Shown here: positions 7,848 through 14,909 of the stretch, piece after piece
Numbering within the stretch: position 1 is the first letter of the stretch
How the letters are laid out: every line of letters starts with the position of its first letter
Assembly: GCA_041628615.1 (NCBI GenBank)
Contig: JBFKOW010000047.1
Location: 1-19,930 of the forward strand
Reading direction: 5' to 3'
DNA from: JAMWZF01 sp041628615
GTDB lineage: Bacteria > Pseudomonadota > Alphaproteobacteria > Rhodobacterales > Rhodobacteraceae
DNA: 19,930 bases
Program-made: the position numbers and the translations under genes
The notes under the pieces: model-generated
Told to the model about the DNA's origin: nothing
What the model saw: the letters and a program-made list of their open reading frames with translations, nothing else
Databases searched by the model: none

Positions 7848-8554
7848 CGGCGCAAGGCCCCCACCGCCAGCGACGACACCTCGCGCACCAGCTTGCGGCG
7901 CATCGCGACCTCGTAATCCTCGAAGCCCGTGGCGATCTCGATGAAGGCCCCCGGGCCGCGCAGGACCTCCTGCCGGAAGAAGTCGATCAGGCCGATCTCG
8001 CCCTCGAAATCGGCGGCGTTCACCACCAGCCCGTTGACCGTGACCCCGGCGAAGTCGAAGGCGGAATAGGCCGACGACGGCGGAAAACCCTCGTTGTTGA
8101 TGCCGTCCCCGGCCATGTCGATGGTCCGGGACAGGCAGTCGGGCGCGTCCCCGAGCAGGCCCGCCGCGAAGCCCAGCGCATGGCCCATCGCGGTCGGGAA
8201 ATCGTCATGGGAGCGGCGCGAGGCCGCGATCCGCTCGGCCGCGAAATGAAGGTGGGCCCCCGACCGGATCACCGTCCAGTCGAGGACCACGGCCTGGTTG
8301 TAGCGTCCCGACCACTCGAACACGGCCAGCGCCACCGGCAGGTCCGAGACGAAGAACGCCTCCTGCACCTCCGGCGCGATCAGCGCCGCGGCCAGCCCCT
8401 GGCGCTGCAGCCTGTCCTCGGCGGCGTCGACCGAGGAGGACACGTCGAGCGCCAGGACAAGGGCCAGCCGGCACTCGGCGGCCGCCGCGGGGCCGCCGAT
8501 GGCCAGCGCCGCGACCGCCGCGCCGAGCCCGGTCCGGATCGCGGCGCGGCTCAC
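7844..8554 (-). CDS. DUF1194 secreted von Willebrand A-like protein (copy 2)
   Basis: A 236-residue paralogue of its downstream neighbour. The start is taken as GTG 8554 because it overlaps the gloA stop as GTGA and opens directly into a signal peptide (MSRAAIRTGLGAAVAALAIG, cleaved near AAAA-E27). The mature protein has LALDVSSSVD with D37-x-S39-x-S41, then GLAAALIAPEV, VFEWSGRYNQ, C140-LSRTIDMAGDG, TVNGLVV, GPGAFIEIATGFEDYEVAMRRKLVRE. Cys28 and Cys140 match the pair in copy 1. The frame continues upstream but there it only shadows gloA. Function is unknown; periplasmic location is supported by the leader. Shared domain order and adjacency suggest tandem duplication followed by divergence. 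Confidence 0.9.
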   Translation of the reverse strand: MSRAAIRTGLGAAVAALAIGGPAAAAECRLALVLALDVSSSVDAAEDRLQRQGLAAALIAPEVQEAFFVSDLPVALAVFEWSGRYNQAVVLDWTVIRSGAHLHFAAERIAASRRSHDDFPTAMGHALGFAAGLLGDAPDCLSRTIDMAGDGINNEGFPPSSAYSAFDFAGVTVNGLVVNAADFEGEIGLIDFFRQEVLRGPGAFIEIATGFEDYEVAMRRKLVREVSSLAVGALRR

Positions 8555-8979
8555 CAGTGCCCGGTGTTTTCCATGCTTGCCCACGGTTCCGCCTTCGGCA
8601 GGGGATCGCCCGCCTGCAGCAACTCGATCGAGACGTTGTCCGGTGACCGGACAAAGGCCATGCGGCCATCCCGCGGCGGCCGGTTGATGACGACGCCGTT
8701 GTCCATCAGGTGCTGGCACAGGCCGTAGATGTCGTCGGTCCGGTAGGCGAGATGCCCGAAGTGCCGGCTGTCCGAGGGCAGTCCGTCGTCCCCGTCCCAG
8801 TTGTAGGTGAGTTCGACCGGGCAATCCTCGTCCCCCGGCGCCGCCATGAAGACGAGGGTGAAGCGCCCGCCCTCGTTCTCGTGCCGGCGGGTTTCGCGCA
8901 TCCCGAGGAGTTCGAAGAAGGCGATGGTGGCGTCGAGGTCCTTCACCCGGACCATCGTATGGAGGTATTTCAGACCCAT
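8551..8979 (-). CDS. gloA: Lactoylglutathione lyase (glyoxalase I)
   Basis: A 142-residue VOC-superfamily protein of glyoxalase I length. It converts the hemithioacetal of methylglyoxal and glutathione to S-lactoylglutathione in the cytoplasm. The four metal ligands are present at the expected places: His7 (KYLHTMVRV), Glu56 (CPVELTYNW), His76 (RHFGHLAY) and Glu119 (VSIELLQ). FFELLGM and FMAAPGDED are typical of the family. ATG 8979 has a strong GGAGG site 4 nt upstream. Its stop overlaps the GTG of the following DUF1194 gene, so it heads an operon with two secreted proteins that have no obvious link to methylglyoxal detoxification. The Ni/Zn preference cannot be read reliably. Confidence 0.92.
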   Translation of the reverse strand: MGLKYLHTMVRVKDLDATIAFFELLGMRETRRHENEGGRFTLVFMAAPGDEDCPVELTYNWDGDDGLPSDSRHFGHLAYRTDDIYGLCQHLMDNGVVINRPPRDGRMAFVRSPDNVSIELLQAGDPLPKAEPWASMENTGHW

Positions 8980-9041
8980 GCGGCCTCCGTTTGCTGCGTT
9001 GCCCCTCAGAGCCTAGCGCAGCCGGGGCCCGCCGCCACCCG

Positions 9042-10394
9042 CTAAAAGGTGGAGCGCAGGGACAGGCCGAGCGAGACCTCGTCGCGGTCGAAACGGTCGA
9101 TGGTGCTTTCGGTGCGTCCGGCGGTCAGGGTCGCGACCGGCGCGAAGCCGGCGAAGTCCCATTCGGTGAAGGTCGCTTCGGCCTGCGCCCAGAGCCGCAG
9201 GTCCTCGCGCCGTCCGAGCGGATAGTCGGGGTAGTCGCGCCGGCCGACCCCGCCGGCGAGCCCGATCCGCGCGGGCCCGGCCGGCTCGGCGAAGGTGAAG
9301 GACCCGCCGACCCGGGCGCCCCGGTAGCGCTCGGCGGCGGTCTCGGCGTCGAACTGCTCGAGGGTCGCGCCGAAGCTGACCCGGCCCGCGTCCAGTGCCT
9401 GCGCGCCCTGGGCAGAAAGGGTCAGGCCGAGCCCCGCATAGCCATCGGGCGACCACCGGGGGGCGATCGCGGCGCCGGCCTCGATCGCCATCCCGCCGTC
9501 GGTCTGCCAGCGCCGGCCGGCGCCGAGGTGCAGTTCGGTTTCGGCGTGGTCGCCGCCGTACCAGGTCGCCGAGACCCGGGCGTCGATGCCCCAGGAGCCG
9601 CTGTCCAGCCGCCAGTCCCGGTCCAGCCCGAGCGACAGGTAGGCGGTGGACAGGTCGGCGTTCTCCACCTCGGGGGCGGTGTCCCGGGCGGCGTCGCTGA
9701 GGCTGACGGCGCGCAGGTAGATGCGGCCGGTGAGGACGGTCCGGCTGTCCGCGTCGGCGTGCAGGCGGTAGCCGACCTGCGCATCGGCGCTCGCGACCCA
9801 GCCCGACAGGGCCTGGGCATCCCCCGAGAACTCGAACGGCAGGCCGAACAGCTCCATGCCCTCGTGCCGAGACCCGCCGTTCACGTTGTTCGAGGGGGCC
9901 AGCCGGAAATCCAGCCGCAGCGACCACGGGTTGAGCCGCCGCAGCAGCGCGAATTCCCGCGCGATCGCCGCCTCGGCGTCGTCGTCGGGCGCGTGCAGCG
10001 CCGCCCGCCGGAGCCACACCTGGGCCAGCGTGTAGTCGCCGGCGGCCGTCGCCGCCCGGGCGGTGAGCCGCGCCGCCTCGAATTTCTGGATCCCTCCCTC
10101 GGAGACGCGGAAGGCCCGCGCGCCGGCCATCCGGCCCTGGTCCGGGCGGCCGAGAACGGGCTCCACCGCCGCCAGGACGATCAGCGCGGCGCGGTCGTCC
10201 GGGTCCTGCTCCAGGAGTCCGGCAGCGACGCGCCGGGCGAGTTCGGGGCGGCCGGCAAGGGCCGCATTCTGCGCCAGCAGGCGGCCTTCGGGCAGCGACA
10301 GAGTGATGGTCTCGGACGCGGCCGGGCCGGCGAGGCCCGCGCAGAGCGCGAGGGCGAGGCTGCGCCCGGCCGCCGCTCTAGTTCGCGCCGGCAC
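9042..10394 (-). CDS. Surface lipoprotein assembly modifier (Slam), TPR plus outer-membrane barrel
   Basis: A 450-residue protein with a signal peptide (1-27, ...LAGPAAS), a helical TPR-like region (about 35-155, e.g. LARRVAAGLLEQDPDDRAALI), the junction NPWSLRLDFRLAPSNNVNGGS typical of Slam/DUF560, and then about fourteen amphipathic beta-strands ending in a C-terminal Phe, as in outer-membrane barrels. Slam proteins move specific lipoproteins across the outer membrane so that they face outward. GTG 10394 is chosen because it opens directly into the signal peptide. It overlaps the upstream lipoprotein stop by 17 nt, so the two are probably coupled, and that lipoprotein is the obvious client. 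The earlier in-frame codons are a shadow of the lipoprotein gene. Whether it serves other clients is unknown. Confidence 0.87.
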   Translation of the reverse strand: MPARTRAAAGRSLALALCAGLAGPAASETITLSLPEGRLLAQNAALAGRPELARRVAAGLLEQDPDDRAALIVLAAVEPVLGRPDQGRMAGARAFRVSEGGIQKFEAARLTARAATAAGDYTLAQVWLRRAALHAPDDDAEAAIAREFALLRRLNPWSLRLDFRLAPSNNVNGGSRHEGMELFGLPFEFSGDAQALSGWVASADAQVGYRLHADADSRTVLTGRIYLRAVSLSDAARDTAPEVENADLSTAYLSLGLDRDWRLDSGSWGIDARVSATWYGGDHAETELHLGAGRRWQTDGGMAIEAGAAIAPRWSPDGYAGLGLTLSAQGAQALDAGRVSFGATLEQFDAETAAERYRGARVGGSFTFAEPAGPARIGLAGGVGRRDYPDYPLGRREDLRLWAQAEATFTEWDFAGFAPVATLTAGRTESTIDRFDRDEVSLGLSLRSTF

Positions 10395-11325
10395 AGATCG
10401 TCGGATCCCCGCCCGAGCCACACCTGTTGAGCACGAACAGCCCGATCTCGTTCTCGTCGTCGAGCACGTCCCACCAGTCGCCGTCGAGGAACAGGCCGCC
10501 GGCGACCGAGGTCGCCCCGGACCCGCCGAACACCCCGGCATAGGTCCCCACGTTGGTCCGGTCGCCGAGTTCGACGCCGCTCGTGAAGCTGCCGTCGGTC
10601 TGAATCACGGCGCCGGTCAGGAAGATGTCGGGCAGGTTGGCGACCTGGAACCCGGGGGTGTCGGGATCGCCGTCGATGTCGAGAAGCACCCGGTTGAACA
10701 CGGTCCCGTTGACCAGCGCGTCGCTTTCGAAGTTGGCGTTGAGGAAGATGTCCGCCTCGATGATCGCCGGCTGCGCGGGGCGCTGCGCCGGGTCGGTGCC
10801 GCCGGGCACGACGAGCAGTTCGGGACCGAAGAAGCTGATGTTGGTCAGGCCGACATAGGCGCCACCATAGCTGACCTGGCCGGAATTGGGCGAGTAGCGT
10901 TCGAGCTGCTCGTAGAAGACGCCGCCGTAATACTCGGTGAACTGGCCGCCGTCGATCACCGCGGCCCCGGCCACGGCGTTGTCGTCCGAGGTCTGGACCA
11001 TCGCAACGAAGAACCGGTCCAGCGGGTCGTCCTGGTAGGAATAGGCCACGTAGCCCGGCACATCGAGCGCCGGGTTCCGGGCGAAGGAGACCAGTTCGCC
11101 GCCCGCATCGAGGCCGGTCACGTCCACGTCGAAGGTCGCGCCGCCGGGGCTGCCCGAGACCCGCGAGAGATTGCGGGCGATGTTGTCCGGCACCGGGGTG
11201 TCTCCGCCGCTGCCGGTGGTCCCGCCGCCGCCACCGCCGGTCGCGTTTCCGAAGGTGAAGGGCTGGCCGTCGCCACAGGCCGCAAGCGCCGCAAAGGCGC
11301 CGATCAGGAATAATGCGCGGTTCAT
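10378..11325 (-). CDS. Putative Slam-dependent surface lipoprotein, TbpB-like barrel
   Basis: A 315-residue lipoprotein with a leader ending in LAAC, so Cys17 is the lipidation site. A Gly/Thr-rich flexible linker (about 28-42) follows, then an all-beta domain. The C-terminal part contains GTYAGVFGGSGATSVAGG, resembling the G-x-F-G-P/G-x-A-x-E-x-A-G repeat of transferrin-binding-protein-B-type beta-barrels. The last residues hold two Cys (NRCGSGG and TICAGAN) that may form a disulfide. Acidic runs such as DIDGDPDTPG and DDENE could bind Ca2+, which is inference. Position directly upstream of and overlapping the Slam gene points to surface display. The ligand is unknown; nothing proves metal or transferrin binding. 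The start ATG 11325 opens straight into the lipoprotein signal. Confidence 0.82.
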   Translation of the reverse strand: MNRALFLIGAFAALAACGDGQPFTFGNATGGGGGGTTGSGGDTPVPDNIARNLSRVSGSPGGATFDVDVTGLDAGGELVSFARNPALDVPGYVAYSYQDDPLDRFFVAMVQTSDDNAVAGAAVIDGGQFTEYYGGVFYEQLERYSPNSGQVSYGGAYVGLTNISFFGPELLVVPGGTDPAQRPAQPAIIEADIFLNANFESDALVNGTVFNRVLLDIDGDPDTPGFQVANLPDIFLTGAVIQTDGSFTSGVELGDRTNVGTYAGVFGGSGATSVAGGLFLDGDWWDVLDDENEIGLFVLNRCGSGGDPTICAGAN

Positions 11326-11526
11326 GCCTGGCCCCGTTCGTTTATTCGTCTGCCCGCGGACAGCGTCCGGCTGCGAGACGCAAAAGTCAATCCGGCGTGT
11401 GCAACTCATGGGCGATGTTGCCCGTTTTCCGCCCCTCGGGGCCCACCCGATATGGATGTTTTTCCCGTCCGCCCTCCCAGATATAGTGGTCACCGACTCA
11501 CCATCGGGCCACGCAGGGGGAGCGAG
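11326..11526. promoter_or_regulatory. Divergent promoter region between the surface lipoprotein and thyX
   Basis: 201 bases separate two outward-facing starts and are more AT-rich than the surroundings. TATAGT at 11482-11487 is a plausible -10 for thyX; the best -35 at 17-nt spacing (TTTTTC, 11459-11464) is poor. A GGGGGAG ribosome-binding site (11517-11523) precedes thyX. I could not pick out a convincing operator. Confidence 0.35.
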
Positions 11527-12435
11527 ATGCCGCTGACCGACGACCAACAGGCCGAAATCGACGCCCTGCGCGCGAGCCCGCAGCCCACGCTGCGCGCCGT
11601 GAGCCCCGGCATGGAGGCCCATCTCTACAAGGCCGCGCCGGTGCTCGACCACGGTTTCGTCCGGGTCATCGACTACATGGGCGACGACGCCGCGATCTGC
11701 CAGGCCGCCCGGGTGTCCTACGGCAAGGGCACCAAGTCGGTGTCCAACGACGAGGGCCTGATCCGCTACCTGATGCGCCACTGGCATTCGACGCCGTTCG
11801 AGATGTGCGAGGTCAAGCTGCACGTGAAGCTGCCGGTCTTCGTGGCCCGCCAGTGGATCCGCCACCGCACCGCCAACGTGAACGAATACTCGGCCCGCTA
11901 CTCGATCCTCGACCGCGAGTTCTACATTCCCCGCGCCGAGGACCTCGCGGCGCAATCGGTCGTCAACAACCAGGGCCGCGGCGCCGCGCTCTCGGGCGAG
12001 GAGGCCGCCCGCGTCCTGCACTACCTCAAGGACGACGCGTCCCGGTGTTACGACCACTACGAGGAGATGATCTCGCAGGACGGCCAGCAGGGCCTCGCCC
12101 GCGAACTGGCCCGGATGAACCTGCCGGCCAACGTCTACACCCAGTGGTACTGGAAGGTTGACCTGCACAACCTGTTTCACTTCCTGCGGCTGCGCGCGGA
12201 TGCCCATGCCCAGTACGAGATCCGCGTCTACGCCGAGGCGATCTGCGGCATGGTCCGGGACTGGGTGCCGGCCGCCTATGCCGCCTTCGAGGACTACCGC
12301 ATGGGCGGGGCGACGCTGTCGGGCAAGGCGCTGGACTGCCTGCGCCGGATGCTGGCCGGCGAGTCGGTGACGCAGGAAAGCTCGGGCATGTCGAAGGGAG
12401 AGTGGCGCGAGTTCGAGGCGCTGCTGGCGGGCTGA
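11527..12435 (+). CDS. thyX: Flavin-dependent thymidylate synthase (FAD-dependent, ThyX)
   Basis: A 302-residue ThyX that makes dTMP from dUMP using methylenetetrahydrofolate, with FAD and NADPH for reduction. The diagnostic RHRx7S motif is RHRTANVNEYS at 112-122. Other family blocks are ARVSYGKGTKS (61-71), the LMRHWHSTPFEMCEVKLHVK region (82-101), REFYIPR, and LHNLFHFLRLRADAHAQYEIR with the C-terminal His/Arg residues that bind dUMP. ATG 11527 is chosen over an upstream in-frame ATG at 11452 because AGGGGGAG lies just upstream and similarity starts here. Monocistronic: the next gene (cspA) is on the other strand. No thyA is visible in the window. Confidence 0.96.
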   Translation: MPLTDDQQAEIDALRASPQPTLRAVSPGMEAHLYKAAPVLDHGFVRVIDYMGDDAAICQAARVSYGKGTKSVSNDEGLIRYLMRHWHSTPFEMCEVKLHVKLPVFVARQWIRHRTANVNEYSARYSILDREFYIPRAEDLAAQSVVNNQGRGAALSGEEAARVLHYLKDDASRCYDHYEEMISQDGQQGLARELARMNLPANVYTQWYWKVDLHNLFHFLRLRADAHAQYEIRVYAEAICGMVRDWVPAAYAAFEDYRMGGATLSGKALDCLRRMLAGESVTQESSGMSKGEWREFEALLAG

Positions 12436-12560
12436 CCGCCGCGCCGACGGACGCGGGCCGGGCCCCGGCGGCGGGGCAAGACGGGATGGTTCCGCGGCCG
12501 GGTCGGACCGCCGGTTCCGGTCTGTCGGCGGCCGCCGGGGCCACCGTGCTGCGCGACGTG

Positions 12561-12767
12561 TCAGACCGCTCGGAGATTGCCCGCCATCGGGCGGCCGTCC
12601 CGGCTCTCGATCAGTTCGAACTCGACCTTCTGTTCATCGGCCAGTCCGGACAGCCCGGATTGCTCCACCGCGGAAATGTGGACAAAGACATCCTTCCCGC
12701 CCTCCTCCGGGGCGATGAAGCCGTATCCCTTGTTCGTGTTGAACCACCTTACGGTGCCCTTCGGCAT
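12561..12767 (-). CDS. Cold-shock protein, CspA family
   Basis: A 68-residue single cold-shock domain protein that binds single-stranded RNA/DNA and melts RNA structure. RNP1 is KGYGFI (13-18) and RNP2 is VFVHI (27-31); WF at 8-9 is conserved. An AAGGAG ribosome-binding site lies 8 nt before the ATG. The upstream region on the minus strand has TTGATT (12851-12846) and a TAGGTC-like element 15 nt later, a weak candidate promoter. The leader would be short, unlike the long thermosensor leader of E. coli cspA, so cold control through a structured leader is not obvious. Whether it responds to cold or to other stresses cannot be told. Divergent from the ArsC-like gene. Confidence 0.95.
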   Translation of the reverse strand: MPKGTVRWFNTNKGYGFIAPEEGGKDVFVHISAVEQSGLSGLADEQKVEFELIESRDGRPMAGNLRAV

Positions 12768-12931
12768 TACTCAGTCTCCTTTCGGCCGGAATCGTCATCC
12801 CGGGTTTTCAACCGCCTGCTTTCAGACCTAGATCGGCGTCGGCAAAATCAAACGACCGGACGCCTCCCGGGCGGCTTTTCCGCGGCCCGGCGTCGGGCGG
12901 CGGAGCGGAATGACCAAAAAGAGGGCAGAAG

Positions 12932-13276
12932 ATGCGGATTTTCACACTGCGGACCTGCGATACCTGCCGCCGGGCGCTTGCCGAGCTGCGCGAGGCCGGC
13001 CTCGACCCGGAGGTGATCGACGTGCGGGCGGACGGCGTCGCGCCGGCAGATCTGCGGGCGATGTGGGCGGCACTGGGCGACGCGCTCGTGAACCGCCGGT
13101 CCACCACGTGGCGGGCGCTGGATCCGGCGGAACGGGACGGCGATCCGCTGGCCCTCCTGTCGGCGCACCCGACCCTGATCAAGCGTCCCGTGATCGAGGC
13201 GGGGGGCGGCTGGCGCGTCGGCTGGACCCCGGCGATCCGCGCATCGGTGCTTGGCACCGGCGGCGCGGGTGACTAG
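12932..13276 (+). CDS. ArsC/Spx-family thioredoxin-fold protein
   Basis: A 114-residue protein of the ArsC/Spx/YffB group with a redox-type CxxC at Cys9-Cys12 (TLRTCDTCRRAL) and the family block HPTLIKRPVIE (79-89), where Arg85 matches the conserved Arg of ArsC-like proteins. True arsenate reductases keep only the first Cys in a CxxxxxR-type loop with more Arg residues. With no ars genes nearby, arsenate reduction is not supported, and a general thiol oxidoreductase or regulatory role is as likely. A GAGGG-containing site precedes ATG 12932. The next gene starts 29 nt after its stop on the same strand, so co-transcription is likely. Confidence 0.85.
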   Translation: MRIFTLRTCDTCRRALAELREAGLDPEVIDVRADGVAPADLRAMWAALGDALVNRRSTTWRALDPAERDGDPLALLSAHPTLIKRPVIEAGGGWRVGWTPAIRASVLGTGGAGD

Positions 13277-13305
13277 GTGCTGGCCGACGACGACAGGAGA
13301 CAACG

Positions 13306-13674
13306 ATGCGCAACGCGGCCCTCACCCTCGGGATCCTCGGCGGCCTGATCGGCATATTCGTCGGGATGTTCGGCTATGGCTATGCCGAGGCCAGCGCCCG
13401 CCATGCCGAGATCGGCGAACTCTTCGGCACCTTCGACCGGCCGGGCCTGGTCCGGCTCGCCTCGTTCCTCGCGCCGCTGCTGGCCATCGCCGGGGGCGCG
13501 ATGGCGCGGGCGCGGGCGCTGTGGGGCGGGGTCCTGATGCTGGTCGCCGCCGGCCTGTTCTACGCCGCCTTCGGCTTCAACGTGGCCACGATGTTCCCGA
13601 TCGGCTTCACGCTGACCGGTGGCCTTCTGGCCGTTGCGGCGGGGAAGCCGGACGAAGAGAAGGCGCACTTCTGA
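13306..13674 (+). CDS. Small four-helix membrane protein (DUF4064-like)
   Basis: A 122-residue hydrophobic protein with four likely membrane helices at about 4-27, 47-66, 70-91 and 95-112, and a charged C-terminal tail KPDEEKAHF. The second loop contains ASARHAEIGELFGTFDRPGL, which may face the periplasm. The layout fits the DUF4064 group of small membrane proteins of unknown function; I rate this family call as moderate. AGGAGA precedes ATG 13306. It probably shares a transcript with the ArsC-like gene. Its last 68 coding bases overlap the 3' end of doxX on the opposite strand. Confidence 0.75.
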   Translation: MRNAALTLGILGGLIGIFVGMFGYGYAEASARHAEIGELFGTFDRPGLVRLASFLAPLLAIAGGAMARARALWGGVLMLVAAGLFYAAFGFNVATMFPIGFTLTGGLLAVAAGKPDEEKAHF

Positions 13675-14194
13675 TCCAGCGGTCGACGGAGAGCGGCCCG
13701 CCGCCGCGCAGCGCCAGCAGCAGAAGCAGGAACAGCCAGAGCGCCCGCTGGTCGAGGATCACCCCGTCGGGCAGCCGGTCGAACCAGGAGCCCGCGGCCG
13801 CGCCGTGGCCGACGATGTCGGTCAGCGACTGCACCGTGACGAAGCCGATCATCCCGAGCGCGGCGAACCGGGTGAACAGACCGATCACCACCATGAGCGG
13901 CAGCAGGATCTCGGCATAGGTGCCCGCCATCACCACCGCCCAGTGCCAGAGCCCGAGCTGGCTGACGTCGTAGCCGACCGCCTCCATCTGGCGCGGAAAG
14001 ATCTGCGCGTAGGCCCCGAGCGCGGGGGTCCACAACCCGCTGATCCCGTCGCCAAGCTTGGTCAGCGCCGAGTTCCAGAAATACAGCAGCAGCGTCGCGG
14101 CGAAGAGGAACCGCGCCAGCGTGGTGAGCACCGGGCCCGAAACGGCGTCCAGCGCCGTGCAGGCCCGGTCGTAGAGGTCAGTGAGCCATGTCAT
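13607..14194 (-). CDS. bufD: DoxX-family membrane protein of the bufferin operon
   Basis: A 195-residue DoxX-type protein with helices near 21-40, 82-104, 109-125 and 150-163 and the family stretch VVMAGTYAEILLPLMVVIGLFTRFAALGM, here split at residues 87-115. DoxX proteins are a frequent fourth component of MNIO-DUF2063 operons, where an inner-membrane role linked to redox state or peptide export is suspected but not shown. ATG 14194 has an AAAGGA site and overlaps the bufC stop by 17 nt. The C-terminal tail from about 175 (SAPSLRPASPPQRPEGHRSA) is Pro/Arg-rich, lies antisense to the DUF4064-like gene and probably is not part of the fold. The label bufD follows the naming used for this operon type. 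Confidence 0.85.
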   Translation of the reverse strand: MTWLTDLYDRACTALDAVSGPVLTTLARFLFAATLLLYFWNSALTKLGDGISGLWTPALGAYAQIFPRQMEAVGYDVSQLGLWHWAVVMAGTYAEILLPLMVVIGLFTRFAALGMIGFVTVQSLTDIVGHGAAAGSWFDRLPDGVILDQRALWLFLLLLLALRGGGPLSVDRWIRSAPSLRPASPPQRPEGHRSA

Positions 14195-14909
14195 GGGCGG
14201 GTCCTTTCAGCAAAGCGCCACGCGAGACGAGCAGACCGAGCACCGGGCCGATGTCGCCCAGTTCCGCCGCACGGGCGAGGGTCCGGCCGCCCAGCAGCGC
14301 GGCGGCGATGGCGGCCTGCTCACCGGTGAGCACGTCCACCTCGGGGTCGAGGCCGGGTCGGCTGACCAGCGCCGTCTCCGGGCCAGTGCCGGGGCGGCCG
14401 CCGCGGGCGTTGGCGCGCCAGATCGAGGCCGCCGGGTAGCGGCTTCCGATCAGCACGGCGGCCGGGTGGGCGGCGAACCGCAGGCCGGGGAGGTCGGCCT
14501 CGGGCACCGCCGCCAGGTCCGGCCCGGTCAGCGGCGCCGCGTCGGCGGCGTGGTAGGCCGTCCGCAACGCCAGCTCGATGCGGGCCACGTCGGGCAGGTA
14601 GGGCAGGTGTGCCACCGGCGGGAACCCGGCGAGGAACGCCGGCATGTCGACGCCGTAGAACATCATCAGCGGCGACCGTGGCGGGTGCTTGCGCAGGTGG
14701 ACCCCGGCCATCGCCCGGAAGAAGTCGTCGCCGACCAGCTTGCGGATCACCGGAAAGGCGGTCTCCAGCGCCTCGGTCAGGCCGACCGCGACGTTGTTGC
14801 GGTAGACGTCGAAGCGCTTGCCGGCCGGGCCGCCGCCGGGGCCGGAAAGCCCCTCGGGCGCGGGCCGGTCCGGGTCGAGCAGCCCGGCGGTGAAGCCCGC
14901 CTCGCTCAT
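14178..14909 (-). CDS. bufC: DUF2063 partner protein of the bufferin-modifying enzyme
   Basis: A 243-residue protein with the DUF2063 N-terminal domain at about 33-115: RFDVYRNNVAVGLTEALETA, FPVIRKLVGDDFF, then FLAGFPPVAHLPYLPDVARIE. A second alpha/beta part follows (about 120-243). DUF2063 proteins are the standard partners of MNIO (DUF692) enzymes and are thought to bind the precursor peptide and present it to the enzyme, much like a RiPP recognition element. The start MSEAGF is fixed by the 4-bp ATGA overlap with the bufB stop. It overlaps doxX at the other end, so bufB, bufC and doxX are tightly coupled. Confidence 0.9.
   Translation of the reverse strand: MSEAGFTAGLLDPDRPAPEGLSGPGGGPAGKRFDVYRNNVAVGLTEALETAFPVIRKLVGDDFFRAMAGVHLRKHPPRSPLMMFYGVDMPAFLAGFPPVAHLPYLPDVARIELALRTAYHAADAAPLTGPDLAAVPEADLPGLRFAAHPAAVLIGSRYPAASIWRANARGGRPGTGPETALVSRPGLDPEVDVLTGEQAAIAAALLGGRTLARAAELGDIGPVLGLLVSRGALLKGPAHDMAH

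Noticed and set aside
8991..10430. A 479-codon plus-strand frame opposite the Slam gene
   Set aside because: The minus strand encodes a coherent signal peptide, TPR and beta-barrel; this frame is its GC-driven shadow.
11326..12207. N-terminal extension of the lipoprotein frame to 12207
   Set aside because: The extra residues are antisense to thyX and lack a signal; the lipoprotein leader starts cleanly at 11325.
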